Positions 8,047-17,067 are shown, numbered from the stretch's first letter. The stretch: DNA of 64,000 bases from Flavobacteriales bacterium (GCA_020635875.1 JACJYY010000003.1:248001-312000); one strand, 5' to 3'. Numbers and translations: made by a program. Notes: a model not told the origin generated them from the sequence alone.

Positions 8047-8095
8047 ATTTTTTTGTTTTTTTTAACTCATTTGAGTTTTGAGAACATAATAAGTC

Positions 8096-8103
8096 TATAT
8101 TTG
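8096..8103 (+). promoter_or_regulatory. -7 box for the cold shock gene
   Basis: TATATTTG, exact match, with a TTG at 8071-8073 (22-base spacer) as possible -33 element; 31 bases of leader before the ATG at 8134. Confidence 0.5.
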
Positions 8104-8133
8104 TCGCATTATTAATTTATTATTTTTTTTAGA

Positions 8134-8331
8134 ATGCGCACAGGAACAGTTAAATTTTACAATGACTCTAAAGGTTATGGATTCATTACTGACGAAGAGA
8201 CAGGAAAAGACATCTTCGTGCACGCTACTGGTCTTAAAGATCAATCTTTAAGAGAAGGTGACCGTGTAAGTTATGTTGAAGAAGACGGGAGAAAAGGTAA
8301 AATTGCCGCTCAAGTAGAAGTGGTTGACTAA
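8134..8331 (+). CDS. cold shock domain protein (CspA family)
   Basis: A 65-residue single cold-shock-domain protein that binds single-stranded RNA/DNA and melts mRNA structure. RNP1 KGYGFI is at residues 13-18 and RNP2 DIFVHAT at 26-32; the chain begins with the family-typical TGTVKFYNDSKGYGFI. Slightly shorter than E. coli CspA (70) but normal for Bacteroidota. It has its own promoter box and a strong terminator, so it is monocistronic. The 5' leader is short (about 20-25 bases after the expected start), unlike the long thermosensor leader of E. coli cspA, so that control is unlikely. Confidence 0.95.
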   Translation: MRTGTVKFYNDSKGYGFITDEETGKDIFVHATGLKDQSLREGDRVSYVEEDGRKGKIAAQVEVVD

Positions 8332-8356
8332 CGATATAAGAATATTATTGGTTACG

Positions 8357-8386
8357 AAAAGCCGTTTACGCAAGTAAGCGGCTTTT
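8357..8386. terminator. terminator with GCAA tetraloop
   Basis: 13-bp stem AAAAGCCGTTTAC/GTAAGCGGCTTTT (one T-G pair) closed by a GNRA tetraloop GCAA, followed by T-run on both strands; it separates the convergent cold shock and tadA genes. Confidence 0.9.
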
Positions 8387-8824
8387 TTATTGTCTCCTAG
8401 TTTCAAAAAATAGATGCAACAAATCGCTTGTTTCTTTGGCTAAAACATGGGAGGTTACTTGTGTTTTAGGATGTAGTTGTGTTTGCATTACTCGAAATCC
8501 TCTTTTAGGGTCAGATGCCCCAAATACCAAACGAGAGACTTGACTCCAATACAGAGCTCCAGCGCACATTTGACAAGGTTCGAGGGTCACATATAACGTG
8601 CAATCTTTTAGGTATTTTCCTCCTAAGAAGTTGGCTGCAGCAGTAATGGCTTGCATTTCGGCATGAGCGGTCACATCATTCAGTTGTTCTGTTAGATTAT
8701 GTGCTCGGGCGATTATTCTTCCTTGACATACTACTACTGCTCCTACAGGAATTTCTCCTTTGGCGAAAGCAGTTTTCGCTTCTGTCAATGCTATGTTCAT
8801 GTAATAGGTATCGTCTAGCTCCAA
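8387..8824 (-). CDS. tadA: tRNA(adenine34) deaminase
   Basis: Zinc deaminase converting A34 to inosine in tRNA-Arg(ACG). In 145 residues it shows the full site: HAE at 54-56 (zinc ligand and proton-shuttle glutamate) and PCQMC at 83-87 (two zinc cysteines), with VGAVVV upstream. The family also includes guanine deaminases and nucleoside deaminases; the sequence MNIALTEAKTAFAKGEIPVGAV and length favour TadA. Divergent from dxs with two facing promoter boxes only 13 bases apart. Confidence 0.9.
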   Translation of the reverse strand: MELDDTYYMNIALTEAKTAFAKGEIPVGAVVVCQGRIIARAHNLTEQLNDVTAHAEMQAITAAANFLGGKYLKDCTLYVTLEPCQMCAGALYWSQVSRLVFGASDPKRGFRVMQTQLHPKTQVTSHVLAKETSDLLHLFFETRRQ

Positions 8825-8851
8825 AACAGTTTGCTTTTAGTATGAATTAAC

Positions 8852-8859
8852 CAAAAGTA
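8852..8859 (-). promoter_or_regulatory. -7 box for tadA
   Basis: TACTTTTG on the minus strand, exact TAnnTTTG match, 27 bases upstream of the tadA ATG. Confidence 0.5.
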
Positions 8860-8872
8860 CTAAACAATATTG

Positions 8873-8880
8873 TAAATTTG
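8873..8880 (+). promoter_or_regulatory. -7 box for dxs
   Basis: TAAATTTG, exact match, 12 bases before ATG 8893, implying a very short leader; it overlaps the upstream TTG at 8878, which therefore is not the start. Confidence 0.5.
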
Positions 8881-8892
8881 CCTTTTGAAAAA

Positions 8893-10674
8893 ATGAGTAA
8901 GTCTATACTATCAAATATCAATTTACCTCAAGACCTAAAGGGCTTGACTCACGAGCAATTACTTCAATTGGTTCAAGAGCTACGTCAATCCATTATTGAG
9001 TTTGTCGCAGTCAAAGAAGGGCATCTCGGGGCAAGTTTAGGGGTGGTAGAGTTAACAGTGGCGTTGCACTACGTATTTAATACGCCAACGGACAAACTGA
9101 TTTGGGATGTGGGTCATCAGGCGTATGGTCATAAATTATTGACAGGTCGAAAAGATAGATTCCATACCTACAGACAATTAAATGGATTAAGTGGTTTTCC
9201 TTCTAGAGAAGAAAGCGAATACGATCCTTTTGGTGTGGGACATTCGTCTACTTCAATATCAGCAGCTTTAGGAATGGCACTTGCGGCGCAACTAAAAGGC
9301 GATAAAGAGAGATGTCACATTGCTGTTATCGGTGATGCCTCTATCGCTTCTGGGATGGCTTTTGAGGGGTTGAATCATGCAGGAGTTACGGGTGCTAATT
9401 TATTGATTATTCTGAATGATAATGCGATCGGTATAGATCCAAGTGTAGGTGCTTTGAAAAAATATTTTACGGGCGTAAAGGAAGGTAAAAAGGCGTCTCA
9501 AAACAATATCATCAAGGCTCTTGGTGTAAATTATTCAGGTCCTATCGATGGACATGATTTATCGGCTTTAATCTCCGAATTAGAGCGATTGAAAAATGTA
9601 GAGGGGCCAAGATTTTTGCATGTTATTACAACCAAAGGGAAAGGATTACAGAAGGCAGAGGAAAATCAAGTCGTCTATCACGCGCCTGGTAAGTTTAATC
9701 CACTTACAGGGGAACAAATTAAAAAAGAAACCGCACCGTTGCCGCCAAAGTTTCAGGATGTGTTTGGGTTAACCCTACTTGATTTGGCAAAAGCCAATAA
9801 AAACATTGTAGCTATAACACCGGCCATGCCTACAGGAAGTTCTCTTAATTATATGATTGAGGCCTTTCCTGATCGGGCAATTGATGTAGGAATTGCTGAA
9901 CAACATGCCGTGACATTAGCAGCCGGAATGGCGGCAGAAGGAATGAATGTATTTTGTGTGATTTATTCCACTTTTTTGCAACGCGCTTATGATCAAGTAA
10001 TTCACGATGTTGCCTTGCAGAATTTGCCAGTTGTGTTCTGTATAGATCGTGCGGGTATAGTTGGAGAAGATGGAGCTACACACCATGGAGTGTTTGATAT
10101 TGCATTTTTAAGAGCTATACCTAATATGATAGTATATGCTCCGAGAAACGAAATGGAGCTCCGTAATATGTTATATACCTGCCAAAAAGGAGTAAGTCAT
10201 CCTACAGCTATTCGGTATCCTAGAGGAAGAGGGCAGTTGTTAGATTGGGAAAAGCCTTATCTCGATATTGTAATTGGTCAAGCCAAATGTTTAAAAAAAG
10301 GAAATCGTATAGCAGTACTTACTAATGGTGTAATAGGCACTGTAGTTGAGAAGCTATTGGAGGAGAATCAGGCTTTTGATGAAGCGATTGCTCATTATGA
10401 TTTTGCTTTTGTAAAACCATTGGATAAAGAAACGCTTTCGTCTATTTTTAGTCATTTTGATACTCTTGTTACCATAGAAGAAGGTGTTCTTACGGGAGGT
10501 TTTGGCTCGGCAATAATTGAGGAAGCTCAGGAATTTAATTATAAAGGAAAAATAAAAAGGTTAGGGGTGCCAGATCAATTTGTAAAACATGGGTCTGTTC
10601 ATGAGTTGAAATCACAGTGTAAGTTAACAGGAAAAGATATTATTGAATTATTAAATAAACTATTAGAAAAGTAA
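8893..10674 (+). CDS. dxs: 1-deoxy-D-xylulose-5-phosphate synthase
   Basis: Thiamine-diphosphate enzyme joining pyruvate and glyceraldehyde 3-phosphate, first step of the MEP isoprenoid pathway. About 593 residues. Visible: GHLGASLGVVELTVALHYVF, DVGHQAYGHKLLTGR, the ThDP/Mg motif GDASIASGMAFEGLNHAG ending in NDN, and in the pyrimidine domain GIAEQHAVTLAAGMAAEG with the conserved glutamate. C-terminal transketolase domain follows (VTIEEGVLTGGFGSAI). The next gene starts one base after the stop and is almost certainly cotranscribed. Confidence 0.96.
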   Translation: MSKSILSNINLPQDLKGLTHEQLLQLVQELRQSIIEFVAVKEGHLGASLGVVELTVALHYVFNTPTDKLIWDVGHQAYGHKLLTGRKDRFHTYRQLNGLSGFPSREESEYDPFGVGHSSTSISAALGMALAAQLKGDKERCHIAVIGDASIASGMAFEGLNHAGVTGANLLIILNDNAIGIDPSVGALKKYFTGVKEGKKASQNNIIKALGVNYSGPIDGHDLSALISELERLKNVEGPRFLHVITTKGKGLQKAEENQVVYHAPGKFNPLTGEQIKKETAPLPPKFQDVFGLTLLDLAKANKNIVAITPAMPTGSSLNYMIEAFPDRAIDVGIAEQHAVTLAAGMAAEGMNVFCVIYSTFLQRAYDQVIHDVALQNLPVVFCIDRAGIVGEDGATHHGVFDIAFLRAIPNMIVYAPRNEMELRNMLYTCQKGVSHPTAIRYPRGRGQLLDWEKPYLDIVIGQAKCLKKGNRIAVLTNGVIGTVVEKLLEENQAFDEAIAHYDFAFVKPLDKETLSSIFSHFDTLVTIEEGVLTGGFGSAIIEEAQEFNYKGKIKRLGVPDQFVKHGSVHELKSQCKLTGKDIIELLNKLLEK

Positions 10675-10675
10675 A

Positions 10676-11692
10676 ATGAAAAAGTTGTTTTTATTACTGG
10701 CAGCTCTGCCAATGTTGTCTATTGCTCAAGATGAGGTAATCACGAAAAAGAAAAAAGCTGACGCAAAAGCAAAAGAAGTGTCAACTGAAATTCAAACACA
10801 ACGAACGGATACCACGGAAGTGAAACGTTTCAGTAATTGGACAAATACGAATAAATTTTCTTTTGATTTAAGTCAGGTAGCTTTTGTGAATTGGAATGCT
10901 GGAGGGGTAAATTCTGTCTCTGGTGTGGTAACTGTTGAGATAGATAAGAATTATGCTAAGGATAGAACAAAATGGGATAACGAGTTTTTGTTTCGATACG
11001 GTTCCAATTGGCAGGATCAGATAGGAATTAGAAAAACGGATGATTTAATTCAACTCACATCAGGGTTTGGGTATAAGACAAGTGAAGGTTCTAATTGGTT
11101 TTATAGTGCCAAGTTTAATTTTAATACACAGGCTTATAGGGGGTATGATTATAAGGATAAAACATTTCCGATTATCTCTAATTTTATGGCGCCAGCCTAT
11201 ATCTTGTTTGGTTTAGGTGCGGAGTATAATTCAGAGGATAAAAATTTTAAGGCTTATATTTCTCCACTTACGCAAAAAACAACATTAGTTTTGGATCAGA
11301 ATTTGGCGGATGCAGGAGCATTTGGTGTGGATGCAGCCCAATACGATAGTACTGGAGCTATTATGCTTGTGTCGGGAAAAAACTCAAGAACAGAGATGGG
11401 AGCCTATGTAGATTTACATTGGAAAAAGGAGCTGGCGACTAACATTAATATGGAAAACAGGCTGAATCTCTTTACAGATTATTTGAACAACTTCGGGAAC
11501 ATAGATGTCAACTGGCAGTTTAAGCTCGACTTTGTAGTCAATAAATATATTAGAGCGAATATTTTTACTCATCTGATATATGACGATGATATCAAGGCGA
11601 CTGAAGAAATTAATGGCGTGTCTACAACTGTTGGTCCAAAAATACAATTAAAGCAAATGTTAGGGGTTGGTTTTGCGTATGAGTTTAAATAG
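10676..11692 (+). CDS. DUF3078 outer-membrane protein
   Basis: A 338-residue exported protein of the DUF3078 family. The signal peptide KKLFLLLAALPMLSIAQ is followed by a lysine-rich linker (TKKKKADAKAKE) and then alternating beta strands with aromatic ends (NWTNTNKFSFDLSQVAFVNW, DNEFLFRYGSNW) ending in FAYEFK, a C-terminal aromatic typical of outer-membrane barrels. Function is not known; a porin-like barrel is inferred. It follows dxs by one base and ends before a clear terminator, so dxs and this gene form a two-gene operon. Confidence 0.85.
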   Translation: MKKLFLLLAALPMLSIAQDEVITKKKKADAKAKEVSTEIQTQRTDTTEVKRFSNWTNTNKFSFDLSQVAFVNWNAGGVNSVSGVVTVEIDKNYAKDRTKWDNEFLFRYGSNWQDQIGIRKTDDLIQLTSGFGYKTSEGSNWFYSAKFNFNTQAYRGYDYKDKTFPIISNFMAPAYILFGLGAEYNSEDKNFKAYISPLTQKTTLVLDQNLADAGAFGVDAAQYDSTGAIMLVSGKNSRTEMGAYVDLHWKKELATNINMENRLNLFTDYLNNFGNIDVNWQFKLDFVVNKYIRANIFTHLIYDDDIKATEEINGVSTTVGPKIQLKQMLGVGFAYEFK

Positions 11693-11716
11693 ATGAAATT
11701 TTTTCTGGAAATGTGT

Positions 11717-11748
11717 AAAAATGCGATTCGAGAGAGTCGCCTTTTTTT
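11717..11748 (+). terminator. terminator of the dxs operon
   Basis: Stem GCGATTC/GAGTCGC (11723-11729, 11734-11740, one T-G pair), loop GAGA, followed by a run of seven T. Confidence 0.75.
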
Positions 11749-12472
11749 ATGCATTACGCCTTAATTCACTCAAACAGATAGCTGTTGCTGTGGCTACATT
11801 AAGACTTTCCGTTTCGGAATTGCCAAAACGAGGTATCGTGATGCGGTCTGTTATCAGTTGTTCAATTTCTGCCGAAATACCATTAGCTTCATTGCCCATG
11901 ACTATAATTCCATCAGGATTGAGTTGAGTTTTGTAAATGTTTTCTCCTTCCATGAAGGTACCATAGATGGGCTTTTCAGAAGTATCTAAGAGAGCCTTCA
12001 GGTCAGTATAAACAACATTCACACGAGCCAGTGACCCCATAGTAGATTGTACTACTTTTGGGTTATAAATATCAGTGGTGTCTTCTGAACATACGATGTT
12101 TTCAATTCCAAACCAATCGCACAAACGGATGATTGTTCCCATGTTTCCTGGGTCATTAATAGTGTCCAAAGCAAGTATGGCGCCTTCCAGATGGGTTGTT
12201 TTTTCTTCCTTAATGCGAAACAAAGCCACGGAAGTATTAGGCGTTTTTAATTGGCTGATTTTAGCTAATTCCTGTTCGTTTATGAGTTGAGTGGTAACGT
12301 CGAAATTGGCGTATAAATCAGGTTGAGTGGTGAATAATTGTTCCAACTCATAGTCAGACTTCAAAAATTCAGAAATAACTTTGAAACCTTCGGCAATAAA
12401 CAGGTTATGATTTTGTCTGTTCTTTTTTTGCTGTAAACTATTGATTAGTTTGATTTGGTTTTTTGTAACCAT
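11747..12472 (-). CDS. RNA 2'-O-methyltransferase, TrmH/SpoU family
   Basis: SPOUT-class RNA methyltransferase of 241 residues. An N-terminal L30e-like substrate-binding domain (KLINSLQQKKNRQNHNLFIAEG) precedes the knotted catalytic domain with motif 1 LDTINDPGNMGTIIRLCDWFG, motif 2 IVMGNEANGIS and motif 3 IPRFGNSETESLNVATATAI. This architecture fits 23S rRNA or tRNA 2'-O-ribose methyltransferases, but the modified nucleotide cannot be told. It diverges from the TamA-like gene; the two first ATGs are only 4 bases apart and its own promoter box lies inside that gene. Confidence 0.88.
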   Translation of the reverse strand: MVTKNQIKLINSLQQKKNRQNHNLFIAEGFKVISEFLKSDYELEQLFTTQPDLYANFDVTTQLINEQELAKISQLKTPNTSVALFRIKEEKTTHLEGAILALDTINDPGNMGTIIRLCDWFGIENIVCSEDTTDIYNPKVVQSTMGSLARVNVVYTDLKALLDTSEKPIYGTFMEGENIYKTQLNPDGIIVMGNEANGISAEIEQLITDRITIPRFGNSETESLNVATATAICLSELRRNA

Positions 12473-12482
12473 GTAAATGATG

Positions 12483-12490
12483 TATTTTTG
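12483..12490 (+). promoter_or_regulatory. -7 box for the TamA-like gene
   Basis: TATTTTTG, exact match. It lies just downstream of the ATGs at 12477 and 12480 and 19 bases before TTG 12510, supporting the later start. Confidence 0.45.
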
Positions 12491-12509
12491 GAAAATTTCT
12501 GGCTGTAAG

Positions 12510-15065
12510 TTGAAGTATTTCTACACAAAAGTAACATTAATATTTGTTATTGGATGGGTCTTTGTCTCTTGTAATAGTTTAAACAAGGGGACAGATAAAA
12601 GAGCCTTGTTGTCCAAGAATAAAATAGTTATAGATGGCAAAAGCGCTAATAGAGTGGAGATGTTGGAAATTCCGCTACAGCAGCCCAACGAAAAAATATT
12701 GGGGTATCGCTTGCAGTTGGGGATGTATAATTTGGCTATTGATAAGCCTGATTCCTTGTACTATAAATGGTTAGAGCGACATCCCAAAAACAAAAACTTT
12801 CTGGATGTAGTGCTTTCCGAAAAACAAACCTATCGTATTGGAGAGAGTTTTATGGTGTCCGGTTGGAACAATATGCTCAAAGAAATTGGAGAACCGCCAC
12901 GTTATTTGGACAGTTCAAAGATAGCCCTATCGAACAAACGTTTTGAAAATTATTTTGCCCGTAGAGGCTACTTTAATGCTGTGGCTACTAGTGAGGTCAC
13001 TTATAGTAAAAACAAAAGAAATGCAACGGTTGAATACGCTATTGAAAAAGGCAATTTATACACCATTGATTCAGTAGATGTAGAAATTGAATCTCCTACC
13101 TTAAAACCCTTATATGAAGAGGTTAAGCCCTTGTCTAAAATTGTTAAGGATGAGCCGTATCTGCTCAAAAGTTTGGAAGACGAACGAGAGCGATTAACCC
13201 AACATTTTAGAGATAAAGGGGTGTATAACTTTCAAACCAACAACGTAACTTTTGAGGTTGATACGGTTAATACAGGGCAAAAGGCGAATGTCAAAATCTT
13301 GATTAAAGATCGCTTGTTGTTGGTAGGAGACAGCACTAAAAGTATGCCTTTTGAGATTTACAGAATAGGAAAAATTAATGTGTTTACAGAAGATCCATCA
13401 GATGAATCGGATAAAAAAGTTGTGGATAGTACATCCTTTGATGGGGTTGATTACTATAGTTTTGGAAAACTGAGTCACAGGCCTAAAGCCTTGTCAAAGG
13501 CTATTTTCATAAAAAATGGAGGCTTGTACAGCGATGCCGAAAGAAATCGTACTACAAGAGCTTTTAGTAACCTTAAAGTGTTTCAATACCCAAGTATTCA
13601 ATATGTTGAGGATGAATCAGCAGAAAGCCCTCTATTGATTGCGAATATTTTTTTGAAGCCCAAAGAAAAATACAGTTTTACTTCTGGATTTAATGTAATT
13701 CATTCATCAATTGAAGATATTGGTTTTACTTTTAACACATCGTTGGCTATCAGGAATGTGCTCAAAGGGGCGGAGATATTCGAAGTTTCTGGACGAGGTA
13801 ATATTGGATCGTCAAAAGATTTTAGTAGAGATGAGTCATTTTTTAATATTTCTGAATATGGATTGGAGGCTAAATTACGTGTCCCCAGATTAATTACTCC
13901 AATAGGTTTTAGGAAGTGGGTGCCCAAAAGGATGTTTCCGGAAACTTTATTATCGCTCGGGTTTTTTAAACAACAAAATATCGGTTTAGATAAGCAAAAT
14001 TTGGTAGGACTTTTAAGTTATAATTGGCAACCCAAAAAGAAAGTGCGAGCTCAGTTTGATTTGTTCAATGTGCAATACATAAGGAATGTGAACAAGTCCA
14101 ATTATTTTTTGATTTATAGGTCGTCCTACGAAAGCTTAAACGCAGTTGCCAAAAACAACAATCAAAACATGAGTTATGTAGATGCTAATGGAAATTTGAT
14201 TGTTGAATCAGGTACCAACGGTTTTATTGATGATGTATTGAATTTCAGGACAGGTTTAAGTTTAGCTGACAATGGATACCAAGAGGTGAGGGCAGTAAAT
14301 GAGAGAAAACAAAGGTTGACTGAAGATAATTTGATAGTAGCTACGAATTTTCAGTACGCCATTAGTTCCAGAGAAGGGATAAAGGGAGAAGAAGATTATT
14401 TTGAGTTTAGGACTAAAATAGAATCTTCTGGACTATTGCTCTCATTATTATCACGTTTTGATGCCTCAAATGAGGGGCTTGAACAAAACCGAAAGTTGTA
14501 TAATGTGGATTATTCGCAGTATGCTAAGATTGATTTGGAATATATCAAACATTGGGATTTGTTAAAGCGCAGAGTAGTCGCTTTCAGGTTGTTTTCAGGG
14601 ATAGCTGTTCCGTATGGTAATTCGACCAATATACCTTTTTCTAGGAGTTATTTTGGAGGAGGAGCAAATGACAACCGAGCTTGGCGTCCGTATGGATTAG
14701 GGCCAGGGACTAGTGGTAGTGTCAATGACTTTAATGAAGCGAACTTTAAATTAGCAGCCAATTTAGAATACCGCTTTAAAATTTATAATAATTTTCTTGG
14801 GGGATTGTTTGTCGATGCTGGTAATATCTGGAATCTATGGGATGACATTCAGGATGAAGAATATCAATTTAAAGGATTACGTTCGTTAAGTGATTTGGCA
14901 GTAGGTTCTGGATTTGGGTTACGCTATGATTTTGATTTTTTCATATTCAGAGCGGATTTAGGGTTCAAGAATTACGATCCATCTAATAGGGTAAAACCAA
15001 AATGGAATAAACTTTATAGTTTTGATAAGTCTGTTATAAACATTGGGATAAATTATCCGTTCTAA
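12510..15065 (+). CDS. TamA/BamA-like outer-membrane lipoprotein (TamL type)
   Basis: Omp85-superfamily protein inserting or exporting outer-membrane or surface proteins; about 851 residues. N-terminal lipoprotein signal ends in the lipobox VFVSC, POTRA-like modules follow (YFNAVATSEVTYSKNKRNATVEY, GVYNFQTNNVTFEVD), and a C-terminal 16-strand barrel ends in INIGINYPF. The barrel signature PFSRSYFGGGANDNRAW is present. Lipidated TamA relatives are known in Bacteroidota as TamL. ATGs at 12477/12480 are in frame, but TTG 12510 gives a standard 21-residue lipoprotein signal with the Cys at 21 and sits correctly behind the -7 box, so I prefer it; the start is uncertain. No TamB-like neighbour is adjacent here. 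Confidence 0.85.
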   Translation: MKYFYTKVTLIFVIGWVFVSCNSLNKGTDKRALLSKNKIVIDGKSANRVEMLEIPLQQPNEKILGYRLQLGMYNLAIDKPDSLYYKWLERHPKNKNFLDVVLSEKQTYRIGESFMVSGWNNMLKEIGEPPRYLDSSKIALSNKRFENYFARRGYFNAVATSEVTYSKNKRNATVEYAIEKGNLYTIDSVDVEIESPTLKPLYEEVKPLSKIVKDEPYLLKSLEDERERLTQHFRDKGVYNFQTNNVTFEVDTVNTGQKANVKILIKDRLLLVGDSTKSMPFEIYRIGKINVFTEDPSDESDKKVVDSTSFDGVDYYSFGKLSHRPKALSKAIFIKNGGLYSDAERNRTTRAFSNLKVFQYPSIQYVEDESAESPLLIANIFLKPKEKYSFTSGFNVIHSSIEDIGFTFNTSLAIRNVLKGAEIFEVSGRGNIGSSKDFSRDESFFNISEYGLEAKLRVPRLITPIGFRKWVPKRMFPETLLSLGFFKQQNIGLDKQNLVGLLSYNWQPKKKVRAQFDLFNVQYIRNVNKSNYFLIYRSSYESLNAVAKNNNQNMSYVDANGNLIVESGTNGFIDDVLNFRTGLSLADNGYQEVRAVNERKQRLTEDNLIVATNFQYAISSREGIKGEEDYFEFRTKIESSGLLLSLLSRFDASNEGLEQNRKLYNVDYSQYAKIDLEYIKHWDLLKRRVVAFRLFSGIAVPYGNSTNIPFSRSYFGGGANDNRAWRPYGLGPGTSGSVNDFNEANFKLAANLEYRFKIYNNFLGGLFVDAGNIWNLWDDIQDEEYQFKGLRSLSDLAVGSGFGLRYDFDFFIFRADLGFKNYDPSNRVKPKWNKLYSFDKSVINIGINYPF
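12526..12533 (-). promoter_or_regulatory. -7 box for the TrmH-family gene, inside the TamA-like gene
   Basis: TACTTTTG on the minus strand, exact match, 53 bases upstream of ATG 12472, so the divergent transcripts would overlap at their 5' ends. Confidence 0.4.
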
Positions 15066-15079
15066 CAATAATTATTTAG

Positions 15080-15087
15080 TATTTTTG
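15080..15087 (+). promoter_or_regulatory. -7 box for fbaA
   Basis: TATTTTTG, exact match, 25 bases before ATG 15113. Confidence 0.5.
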
Positions 15088-15112
15088 TGAAAATTAAAAA
15101 ATAATCAAACAT

Positions 15113-16180
15113 ATGTCACACACAATTAAGCCAGGTGTAGCAACAGGAAGAGAAGTACAAGAGATTTTTCGCTATGCTAAAGAAAAAGGTTTTGCTTTAC
15201 CAGCAGTAAATGTAATTGGTTCTAGTTCAATCAATGCAGTGATCGAAACAGCAGCTCGTTTAAAAGCGCCAGTAATCATCCAGTTTTCTAACGGAGGAGC
15301 GATATTCAATGCGGGAAAAGGATTGTCAAATGAAGGTCAAAAAGCAGCTATTGCAGGAGCAGTTGCAGGAGCCATTCACGTACATACTTTAGCGGCAGCT
15401 TATGGAGCAACTGTGATTTTACACACAGACCATTGTGCCAAGAATTTATTGCCATGGATAGATGGTTTATTAGATGCAAGTGAGGCGTTTTACAAACAAA
15501 ACGGAAAATCACTATTCAGCTCTCACATGATTGATTTGTCAGAAGAGCCATTAGAAGAAAACATTGAGATTTGTAAGACTTATTTAGAAAGAATGAGCAA
15601 AATGGATATGACTTTAGAGATTGAGTTAGGTATTACAGGAGGAGAAGAAGATGGAGTAGACAATTCTGATGTAGATCAATCTAAATTATACACGCAACCT
15701 AGCGAAGTTGATTATGCTTATACAGAATTGTCAAAAGTAAGTGATCAATTTACCATTGCAGCAGCTTTCGGAAACGTACACGGTGTATATAAGCCAGGTA
15801 ACGTAAAATTGACACCGACAATCTTAAGAGATTCTCAGGTATATGTACAAGAGAAACACGGAACAGGACCTAATCCAGTAGATTTTGTATTCCACGGAGG
15901 TTCAGGTTCTTCAAACGAAGAAATCCGAGAAGGAATTTCTTACGGAACAGTAAAAATGAATATTGATACTGATTTACAGTTTGCTTATACTGAAGGAATC
16001 AGAGATTATATGGTAAACAATTTAGAGTACTTAAAGACTCAAATTGGTAATCCAAAAGGACCAGAAGAGCCAAACAAAAAGCACTACGATCCAAGAAAAT
16101 GGTTAAGAGAAGGAGAGCAAACTTTTATGGCAAGATTAGAGGAGGCTTTCAAATCGTTGAATAACGTTAATACCTTATAA
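15113..16180 (+). CDS. fbaA: class II fructose-bisphosphate aldolase
   Basis: Zinc aldolase cleaving fructose 1,6-bisphosphate in glycolysis and running in reverse in gluconeogenesis. 355 residues. The active-site D106 and zinc ligand H107 are in VILHTDHCAKN (101-111); LEIELGITGGEEDGVDNS, GNVHGVYKPG and FHGGSGSS supply the other zinc ligands and phosphate loop. Length and the class IIA insertions match E. coli FbaA. It is the first gene of a probable pair with accD, 26 bases downstream. Confidence 0.97.
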   Translation: MSHTIKPGVATGREVQEIFRYAKEKGFALPAVNVIGSSSINAVIETAARLKAPVIIQFSNGGAIFNAGKGLSNEGQKAAIAGAVAGAIHVHTLAAAYGATVILHTDHCAKNLLPWIDGLLDASEAFYKQNGKSLFSSHMIDLSEEPLEENIEICKTYLERMSKMDMTLEIELGITGGEEDGVDNSDVDQSKLYTQPSEVDYAYTELSKVSDQFTIAAAFGNVHGVYKPGNVKLTPTILRDSQVYVQEKHGTGPNPVDFVFHGGSGSSNEEIREGISYGTVKMNIDTDLQFAYTEGIRDYMVNNLEYLKTQIGNPKGPEEPNKKHYDPRKWLREGEQTFMARLEEAFKSLNNVNTL

Positions 16181-16206
16181 GACAGTTTTAACCAAAAAGT
16201 AAGCCT

Positions 16207-17067
16207 ATGTCATCTTGGTTTAAAAGAACAGAAAAAGGAATTCAAACACCTACTGAGGGGAAGAAAGATGTCCCTAAAGGGTTGTGGTACAAGACACCTA
16301 CAGGTAAGATTATTGATTCCGAAGAATTAGTAAGAAATTTTTATGTGAGTCCAGAAGACGGATATCACGTGAAGATAGGTAGCAAAGAGTACTTTGAAAT
16401 TCTGTTCGACAATAATGAATATGAAGAAATAGCCGCAAATATTACGTCTAAAGATCCATTGCAATTTCAAGACACCAAAAAGTATGACGAACGTCTGAAA
16501 CAAGCCGAAGAGAAGACTAAATTAAAAGACGCTATTCGTGTAGCAGTAGGACTTTCTAACGGTAAAAAAATGGTCGTTGCAAGTATGGATTTTGCTTTTA
16601 TTGGAGGGTCAATTGGTGCAGTTGTAGGAGAAAAGATAGGTCGTGCTATCGATTATTGCATTGAGCACAAATTGCCGTTAGTGATTATTTCTAAGTCAGG
16701 TGGGGCAAGAATGATGGAGGCTGCATTTTCATTGATGCAATTGGCCAAAACATCAGCAAAATTAGTCCAGTTAGCCGAAGCTAAATTACCTTATTTGTCT
16801 TTATGTACAGACCCTACAACAGGAGGAGCAACCGCTTCATTTTCAATGTTAGGAGATGTAAATATTGCTGAACCAGGTGCTTTAATTGGTTTTGCTGGGC
16901 CTCGAATTGTGAGAGACACAACAGGTAAAGATTTGCCAGAAGGTTTTCAAACATCAGAGTTTTTGTTAGAGCACGGTTTCCTAGATTTTATTACACCTCG
17001 TAAGGAGTTGAAGAAGAAAATCGGTTTGTACTTTGATTTGATTTTGAATAGACCTTTAGACATGTAG
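16207..17067 (+). CDS. accD: acetyl-CoA carboxylase carboxyltransferase beta subunit
   Basis: Beta subunit of the carboxyltransferase that moves CO2 from biotin carboxyl carrier to acetyl-CoA, first committed step of fatty-acid synthesis; 286 residues. The crotonase core is clear: MVVASMDFAFIGGSIG, SKSGGARMMEAAFSLMQ and GFAGPRIVRDTTGKDLPEGF. The N-terminal zinc ribbon of the E. coli protein (four Cys) is present only in outline, WYKTPTGKI and VSPEDGYH, with all four Cys replaced. The RNA- or DNA-binding autoregulation ascribed to the E. coli zinc ribbon is therefore unlikely. accA is not in the window. Confidence 0.95.
   Translation: MSSWFKRTEKGIQTPTEGKKDVPKGLWYKTPTGKIIDSEELVRNFYVSPEDGYHVKIGSKEYFEILFDNNEYEEIAANITSKDPLQFQDTKKYDERLKQAEEKTKLKDAIRVAVGLSNGKKMVVASMDFAFIGGSIGAVVGEKIGRAIDYCIEHKLPLVIISKSGGARMMEAAFSLMQLAKTSAKLVQLAEAKLPYLSLCTDPTTGGATASFSMLGDVNIAEPGALIGFAGPRIVRDTTGKDLPEGFQTSEFLLEHGFLDFITPRKELKKKIGLYFDLILNRPLDM

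Noticed and set aside
8041..8133. Cold-shock thermosensor leader or riboswitch in front of the cold shock gene
   Set aside because: The leader after the -7 box is about 25 bases, too short for either.
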